Positions 42,788 to 50,095 of a stretch of 64,000 bases of DNA are shown piece after piece. The translations under genes and the position numbers were made by a program. The first letter of the stretch is position 1. Each line of letters opens with the position of its first letter. The DNA is taken from positions 62,001-126,000 of the forward strand of contig JADJVL010000018.1 of NCBI GenBank assembly GCA_016710635.1, given 5' to 3'. Origin of the DNA: Holophagaceae bacterium. GTDB taxonomy: Bacteria > Acidobacteriota > Holophagae > Holophagales > Holophagaceae. The notes below the pieces were generated by a model, which was not told the origin of the DNA, ran no database searches, and worked only from the letters and a program-made list of their open reading frames with translations.

Positions 42788-44167
42788 TCAGGGGCGGTGG
42801 GGACGGACGGCGGGCTGGACTGGGGGAATGTCTGCGAGCAGGAAGCGGTCCCAGTCCGGCGCGACGGGGTGGAGGGCCGACACCAGGGCGAGCCCGATGC
42901 CCGCGGCTCCTTCCAGGAGGCCCGGGACCGCCTGCCAGGGATCGGTCCCATCCTCGGGGCCGGGCATCCAGGCCTCGAAGCCTCCGATGCCCCGGCCCTC
43001 GCGGCGCAAGGCGAGGAGCTGCTCGAGGTAGGCGAGGGCGGCCTCCTGGAAGACCGGCTCGCTGGTGGCCTGGTGGAGGCGGCTGAAGAGGTGGGCATTG
43101 CCCGCGGCACCGTGGCAGAGGCCGCCATCGCGGACGCCGGCCCGCGCCGGAGGAATGGCCGCGGCGGTGCGGGCGATGTGCAGGGCGTGCAGCTCCCAAT
43201 CCGGCCGGCCGGCCTCCCGGGCGACGACCAGCAGGGCCACCGCGACCCCCAGGTCGCCGTAGCACCACGCGACCCTCGAAGGGCCCGCGTTCCGGGGCTG
43301 CCCGCCCGCCGGCAACACCGTGGCGTAGCAGCTGGGGCTGCCATGGGGATTGCGCTGGGCGAGGAGCCAGGCCACGGCGCCTTCGAGCAGGTCGCCCGCC
43401 CGCGTCTGGCCTGCGGCGGCAGCCCGCGCGAGGACCACGAGGACTGCGGGGACGCCATGGGCCAGGCCCAGGTTGTAGTAGCCCTCCGGATTGAGTTCCC
43501 GCTGCCAGGGGGGAAGCAGGTGGGGCGGCGTGAACCAGGTCAGGCCGCCATCCATCTGTACCTTGGTCTCGTCCAGGCGGGCGACCACCTTGCCGAGCAG
43601 CTCCCGGCCGGTGGCGCGGTCCGTGCGGTCCAGGGCATAGACGCCGAAGCCCGCCAGCCCCGAAATGAGGTCGTAGTCGCTGGACCAGGGGCTCTGGTCC
43701 AGGTACCCCAGCAGGGCCTCGTCGATGTCCTGGTTCGGATCCTCTTCGGACGCTTCCACGAAGCGCCCTTCGAAGTGCGCCATGGTCCAGGCCACGCCGG
43801 CGAACCCGCTGTAGAGGCCCGGGGGCACCACCTGGCTGCCGAGGTGGCTGATGGCGGCCGCAAGGGCTTCTTGCGCCTTGGCACTCCAACCTGCTTCCGG
43901 TCGGGCACGATCGAGGTAGGCAAAGAGCAGGGCCAAGCCGGCCCAGCCCCCGGCGAGGGAGGCGTCCAGGTCCGGCCCGGAGCCCGGGCTGGGCAGGTCG
44001 GCGAGGATCGCCTCCAGCGCCCCGGTCGCATTGCGCCTCAGGGTTCCGTCCGCAGCCTCCGTGAGGAGGGGCCTCCAGGCCTCGGTCTGCGGTGCGGGAG
44101 CGGTTTCGCTTCGGGTCGATGGGGGCATAGGTGGAGGACCTTCAAGGGCAGGTGTGGCGGACTTCAT
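42788..44167 (-). CDS. lanC: Lanthipeptide cyclase LanC (copy 1)
   Basis: This is a 459-residue (from ATG 44167) zinc-dependent cyclase. The alpha/alpha-toroid LanC motifs are present: YYNLGLAHGVPAVL, VAWCYGDLGVAVAL (first zinc Cys) and LCHGAAGNAHLF (second zinc Cys and His). LanC catalyses addition of core Cys thiols to dehydrated residues to make the thioether rings. ATG 44128 (MPPSTRSET) is an alternative start that would leave room for a leader downstream of a CACAAT -10-like box at 44186-44181. It is the first gene of a minus-strand unit including precursor 1 and the two-component pair. Confidence 0.92.
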   Translation of the reverse strand: MKSATPALEGPPPMPPSTRSETAPAPQTEAWRPLLTEAADGTLRRNATGALEAILADLPSPGSGPDLDASLAGGWAGLALLFAYLDRARPEAGWSAKAQEALAAAISHLGSQVVPPGLYSGFAGVAWTMAHFEGRFVEASEEDPNQDIDEALLGYLDQSPWSSDYDLISGLAGFGVYALDRTDRATGRELLGKVVARLDETKVQMDGGLTWFTPPHLLPPWQRELNPEGYYNLGLAHGVPAVLVVLARAAAAGQTRAGDLLEGAVAWLLAQRNPHGSPSCYATVLPAGGQPRNAGPSRVAWCYGDLGVAVALLVVAREAGRPDWELHALHIARTAAAIPPARAGVRDGGLCHGAAGNAHLFSRLHQATSEPVFQEAALAYLEQLLALRREGRGIGGFEAWMPGPEDGTDPWQAVPGLLEGAAGIGLALVSALHPVAPDWDRFLLADIPPVQPAVRPHRP

Positions 44168-44206
44168 GAGGGATTGCTGAATTGTGGACCACCGAGCCCG
44201 TCGGGA

Positions 44207-44258
44207 CCCTGGACGGCAACATCACGGCCCTGAACGGAACGATCCGACCCCTGAACGG
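44207..44258 (-). promoter_or_regulatory. Triple LytTR-like operator between lanC1 and the export operon
   Basis: Three 10-bp direct repeats, CCCTGGACGG (44207-44216), CCCTGAACGG (44228-44237) and CCCTGAACGG (44249-44258), start exactly 21 bp apart. Read on the minus strand the middle repeat gives TCCGTTCAG, a perfect LytTR half-site, and the others are one or two mismatches away. They lie in the 156-bp divergent region between lanC1 and the HlyD gene and could control both. Confidence 0.7.
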
Positions 44259-44323
44259 GGAATGGCCGCCTGCGGAAACGGCACCCGGGCTCCACGAAGA
44301 ATCGGGCGTGATTAAATCGTCCC

Positions 44324-45580
44324 ATGCCTCCCACCAACCCGGAACTTCCGCCGGACGCGACGACCCTGCCCGGGTCGTCGCCGGAAGGGCTGTTCCGGAA
44401 GCAGGCCCTGGAGCACTTCCTGCGCGAACAGGAGCAGCGCGAGCCGCTGAAGGTCTCGCCGCCCTGGACCTGGTCCCTGTTCTGGGTGCTCGGCGCCCTG
44501 TGCGCTTCCGCCCTGCTCTTCGCCGTGCTGGGCAAGGTGGAGGTGCAGAACCGGGGCAAGGGCATTCTGCGTCCCGTGGCCGGCGTGCGCATGCTGCAGG
44601 CCCAGGTGGGCGGCGTGCTGGCGGAGACCTTCGCCCGCAGCGGCGACCAGCTGAAGGCGGGGCAGCGCATCGCGCGCCTCGACGCCGCGCAGGTGCAGGG
44701 CCTCAAGCTCGAAACCGAGCGGGCCCTCGCCCTCCTGCAGGGCGCCGGCGGCGGCTACCGGGCCCGCGAGCAGTCCCTGATCGAGGCGCAGATGGCTTCG
44801 GTGCGCTCGAAGACCGCCAGCCAGGAAGCCCAGGTCGCCAGCTTCCAAGCCTCCGTCGAGATCCAGGAACGGAATGTGGTCTCCCAGCGCCGGCTGAAGG
44901 ATGAGCAGCTCGTGTCCGCCCTGGACGTCGACAAGGCGGTGGACGCGCTGAACGCCGCCAAGCGCCAGCGGGACGCCGCCCGCCAGCAGCTCACCCAGCT
45001 CCAGCAGGAGCTCGCCGCCCTCGCGGGCCAGCGCGAGCAGCAACGCTGGGCGCAGACTCAGGAAGTGCAAGGCGCCCAGACCAAGCGCGAGGCCCTGGAA
45101 TCCAGCCTGCAGCAGACCCTCGTGCTCGCGCCGGTGGACGGCTTTCTCGAAGCCCTCGTCGCCAAGCCCGGCGACCTGGTGCAGCCGGGCCAGCCCATCG
45201 CCAAGCTCATCCCCGCGGGCTCGCCCCTCCTGGTGCTGGCCTTCGTGGCTGAGAAGGATCGCGCCTACCTGAAGCCCGGGGACGAGGTGGCCCTGGAGCT
45301 GGAGGCCTACCCCTACGCCGAGTTCGGCACCCTGAAGGGGCGCATCCTGCGCATCGGCTCCGACCTCGCCTCCCCCCACGAGGTGCGCGAGGCCCTCGGG
45401 GAGGACGCCAAGCTCGAGGTTCCCTCCTTCCGCCTGGAGATCGGCGTCGAGGAACCCAGGCCCCGCCGCATGCAGGCGGCCACCCTCCGGCCCGGCATGC
45501 TGCTCCAGGCGCGCTACACCCTGCGGCGGCAGCGCATCATCGCCATGGTGCTCGAACCCCTCAAACGCTGGTTCGACTGA
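44324..45580 (+). CDS. HlyD-family membrane fusion (adaptor) protein
   Basis: This 418-residue protein has one N-terminal membrane helix (WSLFWVLGALCASALLFAVL, about 50-70), a lipoyl-like half (RPVAGVRMLQAQVGGVLAET), a long coiled-coil hairpin (about 140-265) and the second lipoyl/beta-barrel half (LAPVDGFLEALVAKPGDLVQ). It would link the ABC transporters to the outer membrane for one-step export of the processed peptide. Its stop is directly adjacent to the next ATG. It diverges from lanC1 across the triple operator. Confidence 0.9.
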   Translation: MPPTNPELPPDATTLPGSSPEGLFRKQALEHFLREQEQREPLKVSPPWTWSLFWVLGALCASALLFAVLGKVEVQNRGKGILRPVAGVRMLQAQVGGVLAETFARSGDQLKAGQRIARLDAAQVQGLKLETERALALLQGAGGGYRAREQSLIEAQMASVRSKTASQEAQVASFQASVEIQERNVVSQRRLKDEQLVSALDVDKAVDALNAAKRQRDAARQQLTQLQQELAALAGQREQQRWAQTQEVQGAQTKREALESSLQQTLVLAPVDGFLEALVAKPGDLVQPGQPIAKLIPAGSPLLVLAFVAEKDRAYLKPGDEVALELEAYPYAEFGTLKGRILRIGSDLASPHEVREALGEDAKLEVPSFRLEIGVEEPRPRRMQAATLRPGMLLQARYTLRRQRIIAMVLEPLKRWFD

Positions 45581-47722
45581 ATGGCCGCGAGGCGCGTCCC
45601 CTTCATTCCCCAGATGGAAGCGGTGGAATGCGGCGCGGCCTCCCTGGCCAGCGTCCTCGCGTACTGGGGCCACCACGCGCCCCTGCCGGAGGTGCGCGAA
45701 GCCTGCAAGGTCAGCCGCGACGGCGCCAATGCCGCCAACATCCTCGAGGCCGCCCGGGGCTACGGCCTGGAGGCCGAGGCGGTGAAGCTGGAAGTGGAGT
45801 ACATGGGCGATCTCCCCTTGCCCGCGATCCTCCACTGGGAGTTCAAGCATTTCCTCGTGCTGGAGCGGCTCACCCGCAAGGGCGCGTGGCTCGTGGACCC
45901 CGGCGGCGGGCGGCGGCACGTGCCCCTGGCCGAGCTCGCCACCTCCTTCACGGGCGTCGCCCTCTGCTTCGCGCCGGACGACGACCTCTTCCGCGAAAAG
46001 CCGGCCACCTTCCCCAGCCTGCGGCGCTACCTGGACATGTTGCAGGGCCTGCGCGGCTCCCTGATCCAGGCCCTGGGCGCCTCCGTGATGCTGCAGCTGG
46101 TGGGCCTCGTCTTCCCGGTGGCCAACCAGATCCTCGTGGACCGCGTGCTCCTGCCCCGCCACGAGCCCTGGCTCTGGGGCCTCGCCCTGGGCCTCGGCGG
46201 CGCGGTGGTGGGGCAGTCCCTGCTCTCGCTGCTGCGCTCCTATGTGCTCCAGGGCCTGCGGGTGACCCTGGACCGCAGCCTCATGCGGGGCTTCGTGGGC
46301 CACCTCGTCGCCCTGCCCCTGGGCTTCTTTCTCCAGCGCCAGTCCGGCGACCTGCTGCAGCGGGTGGAAAGCAACACCCAGATCCGCGACCTCTTCACCT
46401 CCCGCAGCATCTCGGCCCTCCTCGACGCCTTCCTCCTGCTGGGCTACGCCGCCCTGATGCTGGCCTACCACGTCTCCCTCGGCCTCGCGGTGCTCACCCT
46501 CGCCGGCCTCCGCATCGCCGTCATGGCCTTCCTGCGCCGCTGGAACGAGCAGCTCATGGCCGCGGAGCTGGCAGTCTCCGGCCAGGAGCGTGCCGTGCTC
46601 GTGGAGGCCCTCTCGGGCCTGGAGACGGTGAAGGCCTCCGCCTCCCAGGAATTCGTTCTGGGCCGCTGGACCCATCGCCTGGTGCGGCGCATGAATGTCG
46701 GCACCCAGCGACTCCGCCTCGCCGCGGCCTCCGGCCAGGCCATGGTCTTCCTGCAGGGCGCCACCGCGGCGGCGGTCTTCTTCATCGGCGGGCGGGAGGT
46801 CGTGGCCGAGCGCATGAGCCTCGGCATCTTCACCGCCTTCCTCACCCTCCAGGGCCTCTTCATGGCGCCCCTGGAATCCCTGCTGTCCGCCTTCACCGAG
46901 CTCCAGTTCCTGGGCAACCACCTGCGCCGCCTGGACGACGTGATGGAGACCCTGCCCGAGGCCACCGGCACCGCGGATCCCGGCCGGCTCAGGGGTGGCG
47001 TGAGCCTGGAGGGCGTGGGCTTCCGCTACAGCGAAGGTTCGCCCTGGATCCTGGAAGACGTCCACCTGGCGATCGCTCCGGGCGAAAAGGTGGCCATCGT
47101 GGGCCGCACGGGGGCCGGCAAGTCCACCCTGGCGCGCCTGCTTCTCGGCATGCACGCGCCGAGCGCCGGCACCATCCGCTTCGACGGACGGGACCTGGCC
47201 AGTCTGGACCTGCAGGCGCTGCGGCGGCAGATGGGCGTGGTGCTGCAGGAGCCCTTCGTCCTCGACGACACCGTGCGCGCGAACCTCAGCCTCCTCGATC
47301 CCGAGATGCCCCTGGACCGGGTGAAGTGGGCCGCCCGCGCCGCCTGCGTGGACAAGGTCATCGAGCGCCTGCCCCTGGGCTACAAGACCCGCCTGGGGGA
47401 GAACGCGCGCATCCTCAGCGGCGGCGAGCGCCAGCGCCTCTGCCTGGCGCGGGCCATCGCCGGCGAGCCGGGCCTGCTCCTGCTGGACGAGGCCACCAGC
47501 TCCCTCGATCTCGCCACGGAGGCCGCGGTGCACGCCAACCTCGCGGCGCTGGGCTGCACCCGCATCCTCATCGCCCACCGGCTGGAGACCGTGAAGGACG
47601 CCGACCGCATCCTGGTCCTCGAAGCGGGCCGCATCGCCCAGCAGGGGACCTACGAGGAGCTGGCGGCCCGGCCGGGCCCCTTCCAGGACGTGCTCAAGGC
47701 GCAGGAGGCGAGCCGTGGCTGA
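45581..47722 (+). CDS. ABC transporter with C39 leader peptidase domain
   Basis: This is a 713-residue PCAT-type exporter. The N-terminal C39 peptidase is intact: Cys17 in QMEAVECGAASL, His90 in HWEFKHFLVL and Asp106 in LVDPGGG. A six-helix permease domain follows (about 150-440), then an ATPase with Walker A GRTGAGKSTLARLL, signature LSGGERQRLC and Walker B LLLLDEATSSLD. It would cut precursor leaders after the Ala-Gly pair and export the core peptide. It overlaps the second ABC gene by 8 bp. Confidence 0.94.
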   Translation: MAARRVPFIPQMEAVECGAASLASVLAYWGHHAPLPEVREACKVSRDGANAANILEAARGYGLEAEAVKLEVEYMGDLPLPAILHWEFKHFLVLERLTRKGAWLVDPGGGRRHVPLAELATSFTGVALCFAPDDDLFREKPATFPSLRRYLDMLQGLRGSLIQALGASVMLQLVGLVFPVANQILVDRVLLPRHEPWLWGLALGLGGAVVGQSLLSLLRSYVLQGLRVTLDRSLMRGFVGHLVALPLGFFLQRQSGDLLQRVESNTQIRDLFTSRSISALLDAFLLLGYAALMLAYHVSLGLAVLTLAGLRIAVMAFLRRWNEQLMAAELAVSGQERAVLVEALSGLETVKASASQEFVLGRWTHRLVRRMNVGTQRLRLAAASGQAMVFLQGATAAAVFFIGGREVVAERMSLGIFTAFLTLQGLFMAPLESLLSAFTELQFLGNHLRRLDDVMETLPEATGTADPGRLRGGVSLEGVGFRYSEGSPWILEDVHLAIAPGEKVAIVGRTGAGKSTLARLLLGMHAPSAGTIRFDGRDLASLDLQALRRQMGVVLQEPFVLDDTVRANLSLLDPEMPLDRVKWAARAACVDKVIERLPLGYKTRLGENARILSGGERQRLCLARAIAGEPGLLLLDEATSSLDLATEAAVHANLAALGCTRILIAHRLETVKDADRILVLEAGRIAQQGTYEELAARPGPFQDVLKAQEASRG

Positions 47723-49676
47723 AGCCGCCCTGCTCATCGGCATGCCGGGCAACCTGGCCCTCTGGCGCCTCCTCGGCCTGCGGGGCGTCACCATGCCCCT
47801 GCAATCCCTGGAGGAGACCCTGCTGTGGGACTTCTCCCTGGACGGCATGGTGGAGGAGCTGCGGGGCCGTGGCTTCCAGGCTCGGGCCGTGCAGGTACAG
47901 GCCGAAGAGCTGGACCACCTGGAGCTGCCCACCCTCGTCCAGGCGCAGACCGGCGACTGGGTGGTGCTGCGCAAGCGCGCCCCCGGCGGCTACCTCCTTG
48001 AGCAGGGCATGGGCGGCGTCGAGTTCGCCTCCCTGGAGCTGCTGGATTCCGCCCTGGCGGGCCCGGCCCTGGACCTCAGCGAGCCCCTCCCGGAGCGGGG
48101 CGGCCTCTGGGCCCGGATGCTCCAGCTCCTGCCCCGCCACCGCGCCGAGCTGGCGCAGGCCGCCGCCGCCGCGGTGGTGCTCCAGGGGCTGGCGCTGGTC
48201 TCCCCCTGGCTCACGGGCAAGGCCATCGACCAGGCCCTGCCCCAGGCCGCCGGCGGGCTGCTGGTGATCCTGAGCCTGGGCCTGCTGCTGGCTGCCTTCT
48301 TCCGGGCCTGGGTCGGCTGGCTCCGGGATGCGACGCTCCTCGCCTTCGCCACCCGCTTCGAGGCGGCCCTGGAGAAGGGCCTGCTGGAGCACCTGCTCTG
48401 GCTCCCCTTCAAGGACCTCCAGCAGAAGACCGTGGGCGAGCACCTGCAGGCCTTCACGGGCCTCACCATGGCCCGCAGCCAGATCCTCAACCGCGGGGTA
48501 GGCGTGCTCCTTGGCGCCTTCACCGGCCTCGCCTACCTGGTGTGGATGTTCATCTCCTTGCCAGGCCTGGCCGCCGTCGTGGCCCTGGTGGCCCTGATCA
48601 TGGGCCTGCTTTCCCTGCTCGCGGGACGGCTCCAGGCGCGGGTGCAGGTGCGGGAGGTGGAGGCCTCCCAGGCTCAGCGCAGCGCCCTGGTGGAGATGCT
48701 CCGGGGGATTCCCACCCTCAAAGCCACCGGCAGCCAGGCCTGGGCCTTCACCCGCTGGGGGCGCCGCCTGGACGAGGGCCTCGCGCGCGGCCTCGAGCGG
48801 GAGCGGCTGGAGCTGTGGAACGAGGTTGTCCAGAGCCTCCTTGGCCAGGGCCTCAACGCCGCCATCCTGATCTACGGCGGACGGGAGGTGCTGGCAGGAC
48901 ACCTGAGCCTGGGCAGTCTGATGGCCTTCGTCCAGCTGGCCGCGGGCTTCCAGGGCTCGGTGTCGAGTCTCGCCGGCGCCGCCGTCGCATTCATCGCCAT
49001 GCGGCCCCAGCTCGCCGAAGTGGAGAAGGTCTTCTCAGCGGAGCCCGAGCCCCGGCCGCCCCGCAAGGGACCGCTGGACTTGCCGGGACCGCTGGCCCTC
49101 GAGGACGTCTGGTTCCGCTACTCCGGGGACACGCCGTGGGTGCTGCAGGGCCTCAGCCTCCAGGTGCACCCCGGCGCCTTCCACCATCTGCCCGGCCCCT
49201 CGGGTTCCGGGAAAAGCACCCTCCTCAAGATCATCGCCGGGCTCTACCCGGCGGACCGCGGCAGCGTGAGCCTGGGGGGGCTCGATCCGCGGGCCGCCTC
49301 CCGCTTCATGGTGTACCTGCCCCAGTTCCCCCAGCTGCTGAGCGGCAGCCTCATGGAGAACCTCAAGCTGTTCTCCGGTGGCGCGACCCAGAAACGCCTC
49401 CAGGAGGTGGCGGAGGAGACCGGCCTCGCCGCCTGGGTGGCCACCCTCCCCATGGGCTACCAGACCATCGTCGCCTCCGGTGGCACCAACCTCTCCGGCG
49501 GCCAGCGGCAGCTCATCGCCATCACCGCCATTCTCGCTTCCAGCAAGAAGCTCCTGCTGCTGGACGAGGCGCTCTCCAACCTCGACTGGGTGAGCCGGGC
49601 CCGCATCATCCGCAGCCCCCGCTTCGCCGGCCGCACGGTGGTCTACGCCAGCCACGAGGAGATCCTGCTCCGTTGA
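47715..49676 (+). CDS. ABC transporter with degenerate peptidase-like domain
   Basis: This is a 653-residue partner of the upstream transporter, from GTG 47715. The first 130 residues align in position with a C39 domain (WVVLRKRAPGGYLLEQG) but lack the catalytic Cys. A six-helix permease region (about 140-410) and ATPase with Walker A GPSGSGKSTLLKI, signature LSGGQRQLIA and Walker B LLLLDEALSNLDW follow. The protein ends soon after the H-loop (SHEEILLR), somewhat short. Such pairs, one cutting and one not, are typical of leader-peptide exporters and probably form a heterodimer. Confidence 0.9.
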   Translation: MAEAALLIGMPGNLALWRLLGLRGVTMPLQSLEETLLWDFSLDGMVEELRGRGFQARAVQVQAEELDHLELPTLVQAQTGDWVVLRKRAPGGYLLEQGMGGVEFASLELLDSALAGPALDLSEPLPERGGLWARMLQLLPRHRAELAQAAAAAVVLQGLALVSPWLTGKAIDQALPQAAGGLLVILSLGLLLAAFFRAWVGWLRDATLLAFATRFEAALEKGLLEHLLWLPFKDLQQKTVGEHLQAFTGLTMARSQILNRGVGVLLGAFTGLAYLVWMFISLPGLAAVVALVALIMGLLSLLAGRLQARVQVREVEASQAQRSALVEMLRGIPTLKATGSQAWAFTRWGRRLDEGLARGLERERLELWNEVVQSLLGQGLNAAILIYGGREVLAGHLSLGSLMAFVQLAAGFQGSVSSLAGAAVAFIAMRPQLAEVEKVFSAEPEPRPPRKGPLDLPGPLALEDVWFRYSGDTPWVLQGLSLQVHPGAFHHLPGPSGSGKSTLLKIIAGLYPADRGSVSLGGLDPRAASRFMVYLPQFPQLLSGSLMENLKLFSGGATQKRLQEVAEETGLAAWVATLPMGYQTIVASGGTNLSGGQRQLIAITAILASSKKLLLLDEALSNLDWVSRARIIRSPRFAGRTVVYASHEEILLR

Positions 49677-49688
49677 GGGCACGTCCCC

Positions 49689-49739
49689 ACCGCGGATCAA
49701 GGGGATCGTTCCGTTCGGAGCTGGCCGCGTTCCGTCCAC
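49689..49739 (+). promoter_or_regulatory. LytTR-like operator upstream of precursor 2
   Basis: TCCGTTCGG (49710-49718) is a perfect LytTR half-site in the coding direction. A related TCCGTCCAC lies exactly 21 bp downstream (49731-49739), and ACCGCGGAT, matching 7 of 9 consensus positions, exactly 21 bp upstream (49689-49697). The site occupies the 193-bp gap before precursor 2, indicating an independent promoter. A weak -10-like TAGCCT lies at 49783-49788. Confidence 0.6.
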
Positions 49740-49869
49740 GGGCCCTCCCGCACCCGTGCGGGGTGGCCCCGGCGCCCCTTGCTAGCCTCCGATCCAGGCA
49801 TGCCTCCCTTTCCACACGCCCACCTTCGGGCCCACCGTCCGCGATTCTGCGGGCCACCAAGGAGTTCCC

Positions 49870-50034
49870 ATGAAGCTCACCACCAAGCTCTCCCTCCAGA
49901 AGGAAACGCTGAAGTCCCTCACGGAAAGCCAGGCCCAGGATGTGGCCGCCGGCCGCCCCTTGACCTACTACTGCCCTTCGGATGCCACCTGCTACACCGA
50001 CTGCGGCACTTTCGCCACGAAGTGCTGCTTCTGA
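49870..50034 (+). CDS. lanA: Lanthipeptide precursor peptide 2
   Basis: This 54-residue peptide (ATG 49870, GGAG eight bases upstream) has a leader with LSLQKETLKSLTESQAQDV ending VAAG, the same pattern as precursor 1. The core of about 26 residues begins RPLTYYCPSDAT and contains five Cys (35, 41, 45, 52, 53), six Ser/Thr and several aromatic residues, ending KCCF. The TYYC unit again allows a short ring; the terminal Cys pair is unlike precursor 1. It sits between its own LytTR operator and a strong hairpin followed by lanC2. Confidence 0.88.
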   Translation: MKLTTKLSLQKETLKSLTESQAQDVAAGRPLTYYCPSDATCYTDCGTFATKCCF

Positions 50035-50045
50035 GGCACGACCGC

Positions 50046-50076
50046 CGGGAGGGACGCCCCCGCGGCGTCCCTCCCG
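50046..50076 (+). terminator. Hairpin attenuator between precursor 2 and lanC2
   Basis: A perfect 13-bp inverted repeat CGGGAGGGACGCC / GGCGTCCCTCCCG encloses a 5-nt loop, beginning 11 bp after the precursor stop and ending 19 bp before lanC2. The following CCTTTCC is a poor U-tract, so partial termination or protection of the precursor mRNA, as in other lantibiotic operons, is more likely than complete termination. Confidence 0.7.
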
Positions 50077-50095
50077 CCTTTCCTGGCGGCCCGTC

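Noticed and set aside
49741..49790. Sigma-54 promoter before precursor 2 (TGG...TTGC)
   Set aside because: The GG and GC elements are 14 bp apart instead of the required 10 bp.
49982..50095. N-terminal extension of LanC2
   Set aside because: It would read through the precursor 2 gene and the hairpin; ATG 50096 gives a normal LanC N-terminus.
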